NCBI RefSeq assembly: GCF_040610475.1
Contig: NZ_JBEXMJ010000012.1
Span: 62,001-126,000, forward strand
Direction of reading: 5' to 3'
DNA: 64,000 nt
From: Actinopolymorpha sp. NPDC004070
GTDB taxonomy: Bacteria > Actinomycetota > Actinomycetes > Propionibacteriales > Actinopolymorphaceae
Below the pieces are notes generated by a model that had not been told where the DNA came from, ran no database searches, and saw nothing but the letters and a program-made list of their open reading frames with translations. Shown here in pieces: positions 27,207 to 35,505 of the stretch. Position 1 is the first letter of the stretch. Each line of letters starts with the position of its first letter. A program made the position numbers and the translations under genes.

Positions 27207-27688
27207 GAGGCCGCGGCCTTCGCCGTGCCGGCACCGGTCGTGCCGTCGCAGGATCCGCCGGCGATCCGGGCCAGTGCCGACTTCACGTCCGCGAGCCGGT
27301 CGTCGCCGAGCGCGTCGACCCAGCGGGACTCCAGGTCCGCGAAGTACTTCGTCGCGACCTCGGCGGCCCGCATGCCACGGTCGGCGTAGACGACGACGCG
27401 CCCCCGGCCGTCGGTCGGGTCGGGCACCCGGCGCACATAGTCGTGGCGTTCGAGGTAGCTGACGAGTTCGCCCATCGCCTGCGGCGTCATCCCGGCGCGC
27501 CGGGCCAGCGTGGTGGGCCGGGTGCCACCGCAGTCCATGAACCGGAAGACGTTCAGGCAGTGGGTGGGCCGCAGGTCGTCGTAGCCGGACTCCACGAGGT
27601 GCCGGACCAGGTCGTCCATGAGCCGCGCGAACGCCTGGGCGATGAGCTGCGGCAGGGACGGCGCCGGGGTTGTGTCTTCTGCTGGCAT
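27203..27688 (-). CDS. MarR-family transcriptional regulator (MarR-1)
   Basis: 161 aa, winged-helix MarR protein. The HTH is TRPTTLARRAGMTPQAMGELVSYLERHDYVRR, here seen at about 55-86, and the wing is PDPTDGRGRVVVYADRG. First gene of a two-gene operon with the UbiE-like methyltransferase. The ATG lies 6 nt after a TAAGCT -10 box that overlaps an inverted repeat, which suggests autoregulation. A 80-aa membrane protein is divergently placed 62 bp away and could also be controlled. Confidence 0.9.
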   Translation of the reverse strand: MPAEDTTPAPSLPQLIAQAFARLMDDLVRHLVESGYDDLRPTHCLNVFRFMDCGGTRPTTLARRAGMTPQAMGELVSYLERHDYVRRVPDPTDGRGRVVVYADRGMRAAEVATKYFADLESRWVDALGDDRLADVKSALARIAGGSCDGTTGAGTAKAAAS

Positions 27689-27694
27689 TTCTTA

Positions 27695-27709
27695 AGCTTA
27701 CCTTCTAAG
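27695..27709 (-). promoter_or_regulatory. MarR-1 promoter and candidate operator
   Basis: On the minus strand TAAGCT (27700-27695) lies 6 nt before the ATG, fitting a leaderless promoter. The inverted repeat CTTA-N5-TAAG covers 27697-27709 and continues into the 8-bp palindrome TAAGCTTA at 27693-27700, so a bound MarR dimer would cover the -10 box. Confidence 0.5.
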
Positions 27710-27750
27710 GCTTCCTGAGTACATCCGGAGGGTGAGGACGTGAGGCCGTC

Positions 27751-27993
27751 GTGAACGTAGGCAAGATCGCGCGGATGCTGGTGGGTGCGGTCCTGGTCGC
27801 CCTGGGCGCCCTGTGGGTGCTGCAGGGCGCCGACCTCGTACGCATCAAACCCGTGCTGTGTGTCGCCGACTGTCAACCGCTGGTTGGCGGATCGCCTGTA
27901 TGGCTCGCCGTCGGCGTGGTCGCGTTCCTCGCCGGTCTCGCGTTGCTGACCGTGCACCGGCGGCGGGGCCGCCTCGGGCGGGGTCAGGAGTAG
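27751..27993 (+). CDS. small two-helix membrane protein
   Basis: 80 aa, GTG start. Two hydrophobic helices (MLVGAVLVALGALWVLQGADLV and VWLAVGVVAFLAGLALLTV) flank a short loop with two Cys (VLCVADCQP), and a basic tail follows. Similar small proteins of unknown function occur next to regulators in many actinobacteria. It is divergent from MarR-1 and ends within a convergent VOC gene (10-bp overlap). Confidence 0.7.
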   Translation: MNVGKIARMLVGAVLVALGALWVLQGADLVRIKPVLCVADCQPLVGGSPVWLAVGVVAFLAGLALLTVHRRRGRLGRGQE

Positions 27994-28376
27994 AGGCAGA
28001 ACGGGTGGCCCGCGGGGTCGAGCATCACGCGAACGTTGTCCTGCGGCTGGAAGTCCGCGACGACCGCGTGCTCCACCGCCGCCTCGAGGTCCTGCACCTC
28101 GATGTCGAGGTGCGACATCATCTGCTGTTGACCCGGCGCGCTCGGCCACACCGGTGGCACATGGTCGGGCTCGCGCTGGATGGCGAGATACGCCACGCCC
28201 TCACCGGGATAGAGCGTCACCCAGTTCGGCTCGTCCCCCTTGATCTCCCAGCCCAGCACGTTGGCGTAGAAGGTGCCCAGCACCTGGGGATCGGGCGCGC
28301 CCAGCACGACACCCCAGTAGTCACCCCTCGTCGCCGGATCGGCCGACGGGTCGGGCGTGGCACGTCCGCGCAGCAT
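27984..28376 (-). CDS. VOC-superfamily protein, VOC-2
   Basis: 130 aa. Two VOC half-modules: DYWGVVLGAPDPQVLGTFYANVLGW at the start and MSHLDIEVQDLEAAVEHAV leading to VMLDPAGHPFCLYS at the C-terminus. His of MSHLD and Glu residues could bind a metal. Close in layout to VOC-3 at 37782-38156 (shared HPQQM/GQQQM and DPxGHPFC), so the two are paralogues. No specific substrate. Confidence 0.87.
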   Translation of the reverse strand: MLRGRATPDPSADPATRGDYWGVVLGAPDPQVLGTFYANVLGWEIKGDEPNWVTLYPGEGVAYLAIQREPDHVPPVWPSAPGQQQMMSHLDIEVQDLEAAVEHAVVADFQPQDNVRVMLDPAGHPFCLYS

Positions 28377-28478
28377 GCCGGCAAGCAGACCACCCGCGAC
28401 CGCGGACGGTCAAGAGGTCGCGGTGAGGGAAGCCCGGGCGTCAAGCCCGTCCTGCGGGGTCGGCTGGTTCGGAGGCGC

Positions 28479-28484
28479 TACCGT
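28479..28484 (+). promoter_or_regulatory. leaderless -10 box of GNAT at 28492
   Basis: TACCGT with a 7-nt spacer to GTG 28492; this decides the start inside a longer open frame. Confidence 0.5.
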
Positions 28485-28491
28485 CGGACGG

Positions 28492-29082
28492 GTGACAACA
28501 GTCGAGATCGCCGTCGCCAGCCCGGCCGACCGTGACCGCGTGCTCGGTTCGCTGGTCGCCGCGTTTCCGGAGGACCCGGTCCTGCGGTACCTCTTTCCCG
28601 ACGAGGACACCTACCCGGCCTACGCGGCGGCGTTCTTCGGGGACCTCTTCGACCGGCGAGTTCACAGCCGGACGATCTGGACGGTCGCCGACGGCGCCTC
28701 GGTCGCGATGTGGGAGCCACCCTCGACCGCAACCGGCCCGGCCGACCCTGCCGCCTCGCCCGGCGACGGGCTCGACACACGGTTGCCCGCCGAGGTGTGG
28801 GCTCGCGTCCGCGCCTACGACGAGGCCGTGCACGGCGCGCTGCCGACCTCGCCGTTCTGGTATCTGGGCGTCCTGGGCACCCACCCCGACAGCGCGGGGC
28901 GGGGCTTCGGGCACGCCGTCATGAACGCCGGGCTTCGCCGTGCCGCCGCCGACGGCCTCCCGGCGGTGCTGGAGACCAGCAACCCCGCCAACGTCGAGTT
29001 GTACCGCCGCGCCGGCTGGCAGGTGACGCGAACCGTCGACGCGCCCCTGCCCATCTGGGTCATGACCCAACTACCGCGCTGA
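28492..29082 (+). CDS. GNAT family N-acetyltransferase
   Basis: 196 aa. The acetyl-CoA pyrophosphate loop is LGTHPDSAGRGFGHAVMNAG, preceded by the strand FWYLGVLG and followed by LETSNPANVELYRRAGW, a complete GNAT core. The N-terminal helix-strand part VLGSLVAAFPEDPVLRYLFPD is typical of the group that includes the puromycin-type and related actinobacterial acetyltransferases. Substrate unproven. GTG 28492 fits the leaderless promoter; the frame upstream lacks family features. Confidence 0.87.
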   Translation: MTTVEIAVASPADRDRVLGSLVAAFPEDPVLRYLFPDEDTYPAYAAAFFGDLFDRRVHSRTIWTVADGASVAMWEPPSTATGPADPAASPGDGLDTRLPAEVWARVRAYDEAVHGALPTSPFWYLGVLGTHPDSAGRGFGHAVMNAGLRRAAADGLPAVLETSNPANVELYRRAGWQVTRTVDAPLPIWVMTQLPR

Positions 29083-29093
29083 GGTCCCCCGCG

Positions 29094-31127
29094 TCAGCTC
29101 CCCGCGTCCGCGGCCGGGAAGACCGTGAGCCGCAGGAGAGTGTTGCCGTACGGCACGAGCTCGATCCGTTCGGTCTCCTCCGCCAGGCGCTCGGCAAGGG
29201 TGTCCGGCGCGGGCAGCGGCGGGGTCAGGGTGAACCGGCCCTCGACCTCGCGCTCGACCATGCGGAACCGGCCGTTCTCGAACGACGGCAGCAGGCGGCT
29301 CACCCGTTCGGTCTCGACCAGAGCCCAGTCACGGACGCGGCGGGCCGGCACGCTGACCCGTACGGCCGGAGCGTCGACGTCCAGCGGGAACGCGTCGTTG
29401 TCGTCGGTGTTCGTCCACACCACCTCGGCGGCGTCGGCAAGGTTCCTCTCGTCGACCGCCAGCGCGTACGCCCACTCACTTTCCGGCACCAGCTTGTACG
29501 CGGGGAATTCGGGCAGCCGGTGCTGCGGTCCGGACAGCCGGAACTCCACCGGCGTCTGCTCCCAGTCGTCCTCGGTGTCGACCGTGAGGGTGGTGGAGAC
29601 CGGCAGACTCAGGGTCAGCGGGCCGAGTTCGAGGCTGATCCCGCCGTCTGCCCAGCGCCTCGACGTCAACGGGAACGGCAACTTCACCTCGACCCGGTCA
29701 CCTGGCTGCCACTCGCGGTCGATCCGGCAGAGGGTGCCCGGGGTGGGAGTCTGGTCGACCGGCTCACCGGCGACGGTGACAACCGGTTCTTGACACCACT
29801 TGGGGATGCGCACCGTGAAGGTGAAGCGGGCGGGACGTTGCGGGGTCACCGTGAAGGTGACGCCCTGCTCGAAGGGGTACCTCGTCTGCGCCTCGATCGT
29901 CACCGGGGTCCCGGCAAGTGACACCTCGATCCGGCTCGGGCCGAACAACGCGGCCACGATCTCGTCGTCGTCGCCTGGGCCGCGCATCCACATACGCTCG
30001 ACGTAGTTCGGCAGCGCCCGCTGCACGTTGCCGGTACAGCACTGCACGGGGTGACCCGGACGGAACGACATCCGGTTGTCACCGCGCGACATCGGGTTGT
30101 GGTTGCTGGCGTTGGTGGCGACCACCTGGTTGGTGCAGGAGAAGTACTGCAAGGCGGTGAAGTCCTTCGTCACCGCGCCGGGAAGCGCGTTGAAGACAAC
30201 GCGTTCGAGCCGGTCGGCGTAGCGCGGGTCTCCGGTGATCTGCAGCAGGTGCCCGAGCGACCAGGTGTGGTCGGAGATGGTGCAGGTCTCGTGGGACTCC
30301 AGCGGTCCGTTGCCGCTCATCGCCTCAGCGCCGGAGTGAAGTCCGTCGGCCAGCAGGTGATCGCGTTCGACCTTGGCGTACGCGTGCACCGTCGCGTCCA
30401 GGTTGTCGCGGTCACCGGTCGCTGCGTACATCAGCGCGCCGAGCTTGGCGAGTTCGTTGAAGCTCACCCCGTGCGTGGTGACCGGCCGGTCCGAACGCAT
30501 CCCGGTCAGGGTGAAGTCGCGGCCGTGCTCGCTGTCCTGGGCGTTGAACCGCGCGTACAGGTCGGTCGCCTGCTCCAGCAGGTCGGGCTCACCGGTCTCG
30601 GCGTACAGCGCGAGCAGGATCTCCACCCCGGACACATCGCGCGCGAAGCCCATCGGATGCGGCGTACTGCGGTAGTGGCGGACAAGTGCGTCGAGCAGCC
30701 GCCGGTCACCGGTGAGGGCGTACTGCGTCAGGACGGCGCGGAAGAAGACGAGGTACGCCCACCGGTGGCGGTCGCGGAACATCTCCGGGCCGATGAAGCC
30801 GTCCGGTGCCGCGTTCGCGATCGCGCCCTCGACCTGCGCCACCGCGAGCTTGCGTACCGACTCGTCCCCGGCGAGGAATCCTGCCTTGAGCGCGCCGTCC
30901 ACCCAGTACGCCGTCTGTTCGTACGGCCACCAGGCCATCGCCGGGTCGGCCACGTCGGGCAGCCGGGACGGGTCGTCCCAGAACGTGTGATCCAGCGGAT
31001 AGCCGCTGGCCTGCGGGTGCCCGGTGATCCCGGCGCACTGGCGCCGGAGGAACTCCAGCAGCCAGCCCCGCGGACGGACCTGGGCCAGCCGAACCGGCTC
31101 GTACCGGGCGTGTGGCAGTGCGGCCAT
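29094..31127 (-). CDS. glycoside hydrolase family 127 (beta-L-arabinofuranosidase-type)
   Basis: 677 aa, cytosolic, no signal peptide. The (alpha/alpha)6 barrel occupies roughly the first 430 residues and beta-sandwich domains follow. The zinc-thiolate active site of GH127 is intact: Glu280 and Cys282 in ESHETCTISDH and the Cys pair at about 363-364 in VQCCTGNVQR, which correspond to Glu338, Cys340, Cys417 and Cys418 of the bifidobacterial enzyme. It would remove beta-L-arabinofuranose from arabino-oligosaccharides taken up from plant wall material. ATG 31127 has GGGAG upstream. No transporter or sugar regulator is adjacent. Confidence 0.92.
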   Translation of the reverse strand: MAALPHARYEPVRLAQVRPRGWLLEFLRRQCAGITGHPQASGYPLDHTFWDDPSRLPDVADPAMAWWPYEQTAYWVDGALKAGFLAGDESVRKLAVAQVEGAIANAAPDGFIGPEMFRDRHRWAYLVFFRAVLTQYALTGDRRLLDALVRHYRSTPHPMGFARDVSGVEILLALYAETGEPDLLEQATDLYARFNAQDSEHGRDFTLTGMRSDRPVTTHGVSFNELAKLGALMYAATGDRDNLDATVHAYAKVERDHLLADGLHSGAEAMSGNGPLESHETCTISDHTWSLGHLLQITGDPRYADRLERVVFNALPGAVTKDFTALQYFSCTNQVVATNASNHNPMSRGDNRMSFRPGHPVQCCTGNVQRALPNYVERMWMRGPGDDDEIVAALFGPSRIEVSLAGTPVTIEAQTRYPFEQGVTFTVTPQRPARFTFTVRIPKWCQEPVVTVAGEPVDQTPTPGTLCRIDREWQPGDRVEVKLPFPLTSRRWADGGISLELGPLTLSLPVSTTLTVDTEDDWEQTPVEFRLSGPQHRLPEFPAYKLVPESEWAYALAVDERNLADAAEVVWTNTDDNDAFPLDVDAPAVRVSVPARRVRDWALVETERVSRLLPSFENGRFRMVEREVEGRFTLTPPLPAPDTLAERLAEETERIELVPYGNTLLRLTVFPAADAGS

Positions 31128-31272
31128 CGCAGGCTCCCGAACGTGGTCAAGGGGGTGGCGATCTCCGCCAGTCTCCCAGAGTGCCGTCACAGGTAGGTGC
31201 TGACCGGTGTCCACGAGGTCAGGACCGGCCAGAACCCGGTCGGCAGGTAACCCGATGGAAGGAGCGGCTTTC

Positions 31273-31620
31273 ATGTCCGTGGCGCATCTCGTGGTCACCC
31301 TCGCGACAGCCGTCTGGGTGGGCTTCTCCGCACTCTCCGTCTTCGTCCGTGCGAAGTGGGTGGTAGGGCCGCTCGCGGAGTACGGCGTTCCACGGTCCTG
31401 GTGGCCGTGGCTGGGTACGGCGAAGGCGGCGGGATCCGTCGGGCTCGTGGTCGGGCTGTTCGTTCCGTTCGTCGGTGTGGCGGCGGCCGTGGGCCTGGTT
31501 CTCTACTTCACCGGGGCGGTGATCACGGTCCTGCGGGCCCGCTCGTACGCGCACGTCCCGTTCCCGTTGCTGTATCTCGCCCCGGTCGTGGCCGTGCTGG
31601 CACTGGGCCCGGGGAGCTGA
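31273..31620 (+). CDS. DoxX-family membrane protein
   Basis: 115 aa, four hydrophobic helices: HLVVTLATAVWVGFSALSV, the KAAGSVGLVVGLFVPFVGVA region, AAVGLVLYFTGAVITVL and LLYLAPVVAVLAL. The order of small polar residues (VPRSWWPWLGTAKAAG) is typical of DoxX-like proteins, which take part in quinone-linked redox reactions or are uncharacterised. The ATG at 31273 follows AAGGAG with 9 nt spacing. Divergent from GH127, convergent with LCP-1. Confidence 0.8.
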   Translation: MSVAHLVVTLATAVWVGFSALSVFVRAKWVVGPLAEYGVPRSWWPWLGTAKAAGSVGLVVGLFVPFVGVAAAVGLVLYFTGAVITVLRARSYAHVPFPLLYLAPVVAVLALGPGS

Positions 31621-31652
31621 GCGGCCCGTGAACGCCCTGCTCGGGTCGCCGC

Positions 31653-33131
31653 CTACGAGCCGTAGGTCAGGTCGGAGCACGGGTTGTCCGCGGCCGTGCG
31701 GGTCTGGGTCGCCGGTAGCGACCGGTGGGCGGAGCGCACGCCGGCCGCCTTCGTGGATGCCGGCCGGTAGTCGGTGCCGAGTACGAGGTCGACTCCCTTC
31801 CCGGTGATCGGCTGCAGTGGGGCGTGGGGGACGACCGCGGCGAGTGCACTCGCGTCGGCCCTCCGTCCCGGGCCGTACTCGATCAGGGTGGTGCCGTGGT
31901 CCTGTGACCGCGCGTTGGTGGTCCGGGTGACCCTGAAGCCGGCCGCTCGGAGCCGACCGGCCGCACCGGCGGCGAGGCCTGAAGTCCTGGTGCCGTTGAA
32001 GACGGAGATCGCGATGCCGTGCCCGGTGTTCGTGGTGCGGTGGGCGCTGCCGGCACCCACAGGTTGGTCGGCCCGCAGCGCGAACCACAGATCCTCGGCG
32101 TCCGGATAGACCAGCCGAAGGTGGGAACCTTCGAACCGCCACGGCACCGTGACGAACCTGATGTCGTGCAAGCCGAGGTTGCGCATCGACATGGCGAAGC
32201 CGAGCAGCTTCGTCGCCGACCCCAGACCGGGATCGACGGTGAGGGCCTTGGTGGCCGCATCCGCCAGCGGTGCCAGCCTGGTGGGGTCGAACCCGGTCGC
32301 GTGGATCTTCGCGGCAAGGCTGGACAGAAACGCCTGCTGGCGTTTGATCCGGCCGATGTCGGATCCGTCGCCGATGCCATGGCGGACCCGCACGTAGTCC
32401 AGTGCCGTACGTCCCGAGACGGTCTGCATGCCCCTGCCGAGAACCAGGTTGCCGCGACGACCGAGGTTCGGGTTCAGGTCGCCTGCGTACACCTTGTTGG
32501 GGACGCAGACGCGTACCCCGCCGACCGCCTTGGTGAGGGCGGCGAACCCTTCGAAGTTGACGACGATCGTGTGGTCGACACGCATCCCGATCAGCTTCTC
32601 GACGGTGTTCTGGGTGCACGCCGGGTTGCCGGCGGCAGTGAGCCCCATCGTGAACGCGGCGTTGAACATCGTCCGGGACTGCGGTGCGGACCACGTGCCG
32701 TCGGGTAGGCGGCATCGTGGAATGTCGACGAGGGTGTCCCGCGGAATCGACACCGCCACCGCGTGCCGGTGATCGGCGTACACGTGCACCAGAACGGCCG
32801 TGTCCGAGCGCCCGATCGCGGCACCTCCGCCGCCGAGGGTGCGGTTTCGGACGCCTGTGCGCGAGTCGGACCCGAGCACCAGCACGTTCTCCGGTGTGCC
32901 GCCGGCGGTGTTCGCCTTCAGTGGTGGCGGTCGGTGGGTGGCGATGCCGCTGGCATCGAAGGTGCTGACGTTCCCGCTCAACCGCGACAGGGCGAATCCG
33001 GTGACCACGGCGATGATCACCAGTACGGCCGCGAGCACCAACGCGGTCAGACGTAGGGCCCGGCTTCGTCGGTGTGAACGATATGGAGGTTGTGGACGGA
33101 ACGAGTGATCTCCCTGCGCGCCATCACTCAT
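31653..33131 (-). CDS. LytR-CpsA-Psr family protein (LCP-1)
   Basis: 492 aa. A basic N-terminus is followed by one signal-anchor helix (ALVLAAVLVIIAVVTGFAL, about 30-48), placing the rest outside the membrane. The LCP catalytic domain (about 80-250) shows VLVLGSDSRTG, RSDTAVLVHVYADHR, AVSIPRDTLVDIP and VRVRHGIGDGSDIGRIKRQQ, the conserved Asp/Arg set that binds polyprenyl pyrophosphate. A LytR_C domain occupies about 370-470. LCP enzymes attach teichoic acid, arabinogalactan or capsule to peptidoglycan. Paralogue of LCP-2 at 43076. AAAGGA precedes the ATG. Confidence 0.93.
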   Translation of the reverse strand: MSDGAQGDHSFRPQPPYRSHRRSRALRLTALVLAAVLVIIAVVTGFALSRLSGNVSTFDASGIATHRPPPLKANTAGGTPENVLVLGSDSRTGVRNRTLGGGGAAIGRSDTAVLVHVYADHRHAVAVSIPRDTLVDIPRCRLPDGTWSAPQSRTMFNAAFTMGLTAAGNPACTQNTVEKLIGMRVDHTIVVNFEGFAALTKAVGGVRVCVPNKVYAGDLNPNLGRRGNLVLGRGMQTVSGRTALDYVRVRHGIGDGSDIGRIKRQQAFLSSLAAKIHATGFDPTRLAPLADAATKALTVDPGLGSATKLLGFAMSMRNLGLHDIRFVTVPWRFEGSHLRLVYPDAEDLWFALRADQPVGAGSAHRTTNTGHGIAISVFNGTRTSGLAAGAAGRLRAAGFRVTRTTNARSQDHGTTLIEYGPGRRADASALAAVVPHAPLQPITGKGVDLVLGTDYRPASTKAAGVRSAHRSLPATQTRTAADNPCSDLTYGS

Positions 33132-33465
33132 GCCCTGGTCCTTTCGCCTACGCCTCCTGCTTCCCGGCCGCCCGACAGGTCGCCCGCTCGGGGGGATGCC
33201 GGGAAGGCGCGCAGCCTACAAGCTTTCTGCGTGCCGCCTTCGTCCCGGCAACGGGTCGAGGGCACCCGACGTGATCGCGCCGGGTGCGCGCCGTGGCAAT
33301 CTATGTGGCGATGTTGTGGGTCTCCTGTGCGTCGTGGGCGACAGCACCTGTGAACTTCACAAAGAGCCGGCAAACGAAGGGCAATTTCCTCGCCGACGAC
33401 CAGTGACGAGATCGCCGGCCACTACGACCGGGAGGTTCTGGGAACGATCCCACAACCGTGACGGG
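33132..33465. other. intergenic region upstream of LCP-1
   Basis: 334 bp without a supported gene. It lies between LCP-1 (leftward) and the end of the APH-4 gene (also leftward), so it should carry the LCP-1 promoter. No clear terminator or operator could be picked out. Confidence 0.4.
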
Positions 33466-34365
33466 TCAGGGCGTGGGCGCGTCGTCGAGCAGACGGGCCA
33501 GGGTGCGTAGAGCCATGGTGCTCATCGCCGGATTGGTGTGCTGGTAGTACCACCCGGCACCCATCGCCTGCTCGAACGCCCACGCCTTGCCGCGTTCCCA
33601 CTCCAGGTCGTCGCAGCCGAGTTCGCGACGCAGAACCTCCCGCGGACCGGCCTCGAGCAGGTGCCAGGCGCCGACCAGTTCCAGGGCCGGGTCGGCGGGG
33701 CCCAGACCGCCCACGTCGAGGACGCCGGCGAGCCTGCCGTCCGCGACGAGGACGTTGCCGGGAATGAGGTCGCCGTGGCTGATCACGTCCGGGACGTCGC
33801 CGCGGGGCAGGTCCCGCCATTCGGCCCACAACCGGCGAAGCCGTGGGACGTCGAGCAGGTGCTCGCTCTCCCGGAAGCAGGTCTCGATCCACTCCTCGTG
33901 GTCGGAAATCGTGCCGCCGCGTCCGGAGCCGCCGAACGTGCGACCGCGTACGTCGATCGTGCGTACATCGCGGATGAACTCGACCAGGTCGTGGGCGAAG
34001 GGCTCCGACGCCGAAGGGTCGGCCTCGGTGGCGATGACTCCGGGAACCCAGGTCTGGACCGCCCACGGCATCGGATAGCCGAAACCTGGTTCACCGAGGC
34101 CGAGCGGCTCGGGGGTGGGGAAGCGGGTCCGTCCCAGTAGTTCGCGGGCCGCGTCGGCCTCGCTCTCCAACCAGCGCCGCGCCTCCTCGGTTTCCTTCGG
34201 CTGCAACGGAAACCGCGCGGTCAACCGTTCGCCGAGGCGAAAGATGGCGTTGACGGTACCTGTCGAGGCGAGCTGCCGGATGGGCAGGTCCCCCCACTGC
34301 GGGAACTGGCTGCGAACGAGTTCGGAGACGACGTGCGGCGAGATGGTGAGCTGGTCGGTATGCAT
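33466..34365 (-). CDS. APH-fold phosphotransferase (APH-4 of window)
   Basis: About 299 aa. Layout matches macrolide/aminoglycoside phosphotransferases: N-terminal QFPQWGDLPIRQLASTGTVN, ATP-cleft strand AIFRLGERLTARFPLQ, catalytic loop VISHGDLIPGNVLVADGRL and metal loop GVLDVGGLGPADPALEL, where the usual DFG/DWE-type Asp is present. Start ATG 34365 gives MHTDQLTISPHVV. Paralogue of the kinase at 6371-7279. It is divergent from a TetR-controlled operon and shares the intergenic region containing four TetR half-sites. Confidence 0.87.
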   Translation of the reverse strand: MHTDQLTISPHVVSELVRSQFPQWGDLPIRQLASTGTVNAIFRLGERLTARFPLQPKETEEARRWLESEADAARELLGRTRFPTPEPLGLGEPGFGYPMPWAVQTWVPGVIATEADPSASEPFAHDLVEFIRDVRTIDVRGRTFGGSGRGGTISDHEEWIETCFRESEHLLDVPRLRRLWAEWRDLPRGDVPDVISHGDLIPGNVLVADGRLAGVLDVGGLGPADPALELVGAWHLLEAGPREVLRRELGCDDLEWERGKAWAFEQAMGAGWYYQHTNPAMSTMALRTLARLLDDAPTP

Positions 34366-34425
34366 CTGCACGCGTGGAGGATGCCGTTCGCCGCCGTACG
34401 GCCGCAAGCTCGTTTACGGCACCGG

Positions 34426-34454
34426 TTGCGTATTGACCAAACGGCCAATACTGT
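34426..34454 (+). promoter_or_regulatory. leaderless promoter of the TetR-1 operon
   Basis: TTGCGT (34426-34431), 17-bp spacer, TACTGT (34449-34454), then 7 nt to the ATG at 34462. This is a near-textbook leaderless arrangement and fixes the start of the membrane-protein gene. Confidence 0.6.
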
Positions 34455-34471
34455 TGGCCGCATGGTCAATA
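34431..34471. promoter_or_regulatory. nested TetR-type operator
   Basis: Four half-sites of the form TTGRCC: TATTGACC (34431-34438), GGCCAATA (34443-34450), TTGGCC (34454-34459) and GGTCAATA (34464-34471). The outer pair is a perfect 8-bp inverted repeat, and the inner GGCCAA/TTGGCC pair is a perfect 6-bp one. They cover the region from just after -35 through -10 and into the first codons, as expected for repression by the TetR encoded by the second gene. Confidence 0.6.
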
Positions 34472-34851
34472 GGGTGCCGGCCGGACGCGCCCAGCCCGCG
34501 GTGGCGTCCGCACTGATCGGGATCTACGCCGTGCTCGCACTGAGCACGGTCGCGGCGCTCGTTGTCCTCTCCGAGGCGGCGCCGGCGCGGGCGACGCAGG
34601 AAGCCTGGAGCCACGCGGTGATCGTGGCGGTCTTCGCCGTGGTGCTGCTGCTGCGGTGGCGCGCCGCGCGCCGGGGCAGTGACCGCGCCTTCCGCGCGGT
34701 CCGGATCATCGCCGGTGTGCTGCTCGCGGCGAACCTCGTCGAGGCATGTCTGCCCGTCTTCCCCGGCTGGATGCGGGTCGAGATGGTGGTCATCGCCGCG
34801 GTGATGCTGACCGTCTTCGTCGCCCTGGCCCGCCATGCACGTAAGCGCTGA
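34462..34851 (+). CDS. four-helix membrane protein of unknown function
   Basis: 129 aa, about four hydrophobic helices: ASALIGIYAVLALSTVAALV, AVIVAVFAVVLLLRW, AVRIIAGVLLAANLVEACL and VVIAAVMLTVFVALA. Short basic loops (RWRAARRGSDRAFR) fit cytosolic turns. Not recognised beyond being an integral membrane protein. First gene of an operon with TetR-1 and an alpha/beta hydrolase, and under the nested operator. Confidence 0.8.
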   Translation: MVNRVPAGRAQPAVASALIGIYAVLALSTVAALVVLSEAAPARATQEAWSHAVIVAVFAVVLLLRWRAARRGSDRAFRAVRIIAGVLLAANLVEACLPVFPGWMRVEMVVIAAVMLTVFVALARHARKR

Positions 34852-34896
34852 GCGGGTGACTTGCTCGCCGGCGCAGTCTGGCCCAGGGTGGACCCC

Positions 34897-35505
34897 GTGA
34901 CGTCCACCCGCGGCCCGCGCCGGCGACTGAGTGAGGACACCAGGCGGGGCCAGATCGTCCAGGCCACCGTGAAGGTGGTCGCCGAACGCGGCTACGGCAA
35001 TGCCTCGCTCTCGGCGATCGCCGAGCAGGCGGGAGTCTCCAAGGGCCTGGTCTCGCACTACTTCACCGACCGGGACACCCTGATGGAGCACACCGCACGC
35101 GCCACTCTGGTGGAGTTGCGGAGGACCGTCGTCGACGGCCTCGACCTGTCCGACCCGGTACCCGAGATCCTTCGGGCCGCGATCCGCCGCGTCGCGCATC
35201 TGCGTGCCACCCACGCGCCCCAACTCGATGCCATCGAGCAGATCGTGCTCAACCTCCGCGACCCCGACGGGACGCCCCGCATCGGCATCGACGCGTACGA
35301 GGAGACCTACCAGGGGCAGGAACAGCTGTTCCGGCGGGGACAACGCGAGGGGGACCTGCGTGCGTTCGACACCCGCGTCATGGCCGTCACCTACCAGAGC
35401 GCGGTCGACGCGATGCTCGGCCAGCTCGCGGCCGACCCGAAGGCGGATCCGGATCAGTACGCCGACCACCTGACCGACATCATCCTGGCGGCCATCCGTG
35501 CCTGA
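34897..35505 (+). CDS. TetR/AcrR-family regulator (TetR-1)
   Basis: About 202 aa. The DNA-binding domain is clear: IVQATVKVVAERGYGNASLS, AIAEQAGVSKGLVSHYFTDR and DTLMEHTARA; the ligand-binding half resembles BetI-like regulators (IEQIVLNLRDPDGT...). GTG 34897 has AGGGTGG 5 nt upstream; GTG 34888 and TTG 34861 are other options. It likely represses its own operon through the operator at 34431-34471 and perhaps the divergent APH-4 kinase. Its stop overlaps the hydrolase start by 8 bp. Confidence 0.9.
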   Translation: MTSTRGPRRRLSEDTRRGQIVQATVKVVAERGYGNASLSAIAEQAGVSKGLVSHYFTDRDTLMEHTARATLVELRRTVVDGLDLSDPVPEILRAAIRRVAHLRATHAPQLDAIEQIVLNLRDPDGTPRIGIDAYEETYQGQEQLFRRGQREGDLRAFDTRVMAVTYQSAVDAMLGQLAADPKADPDQYADHLTDIILAAIRA

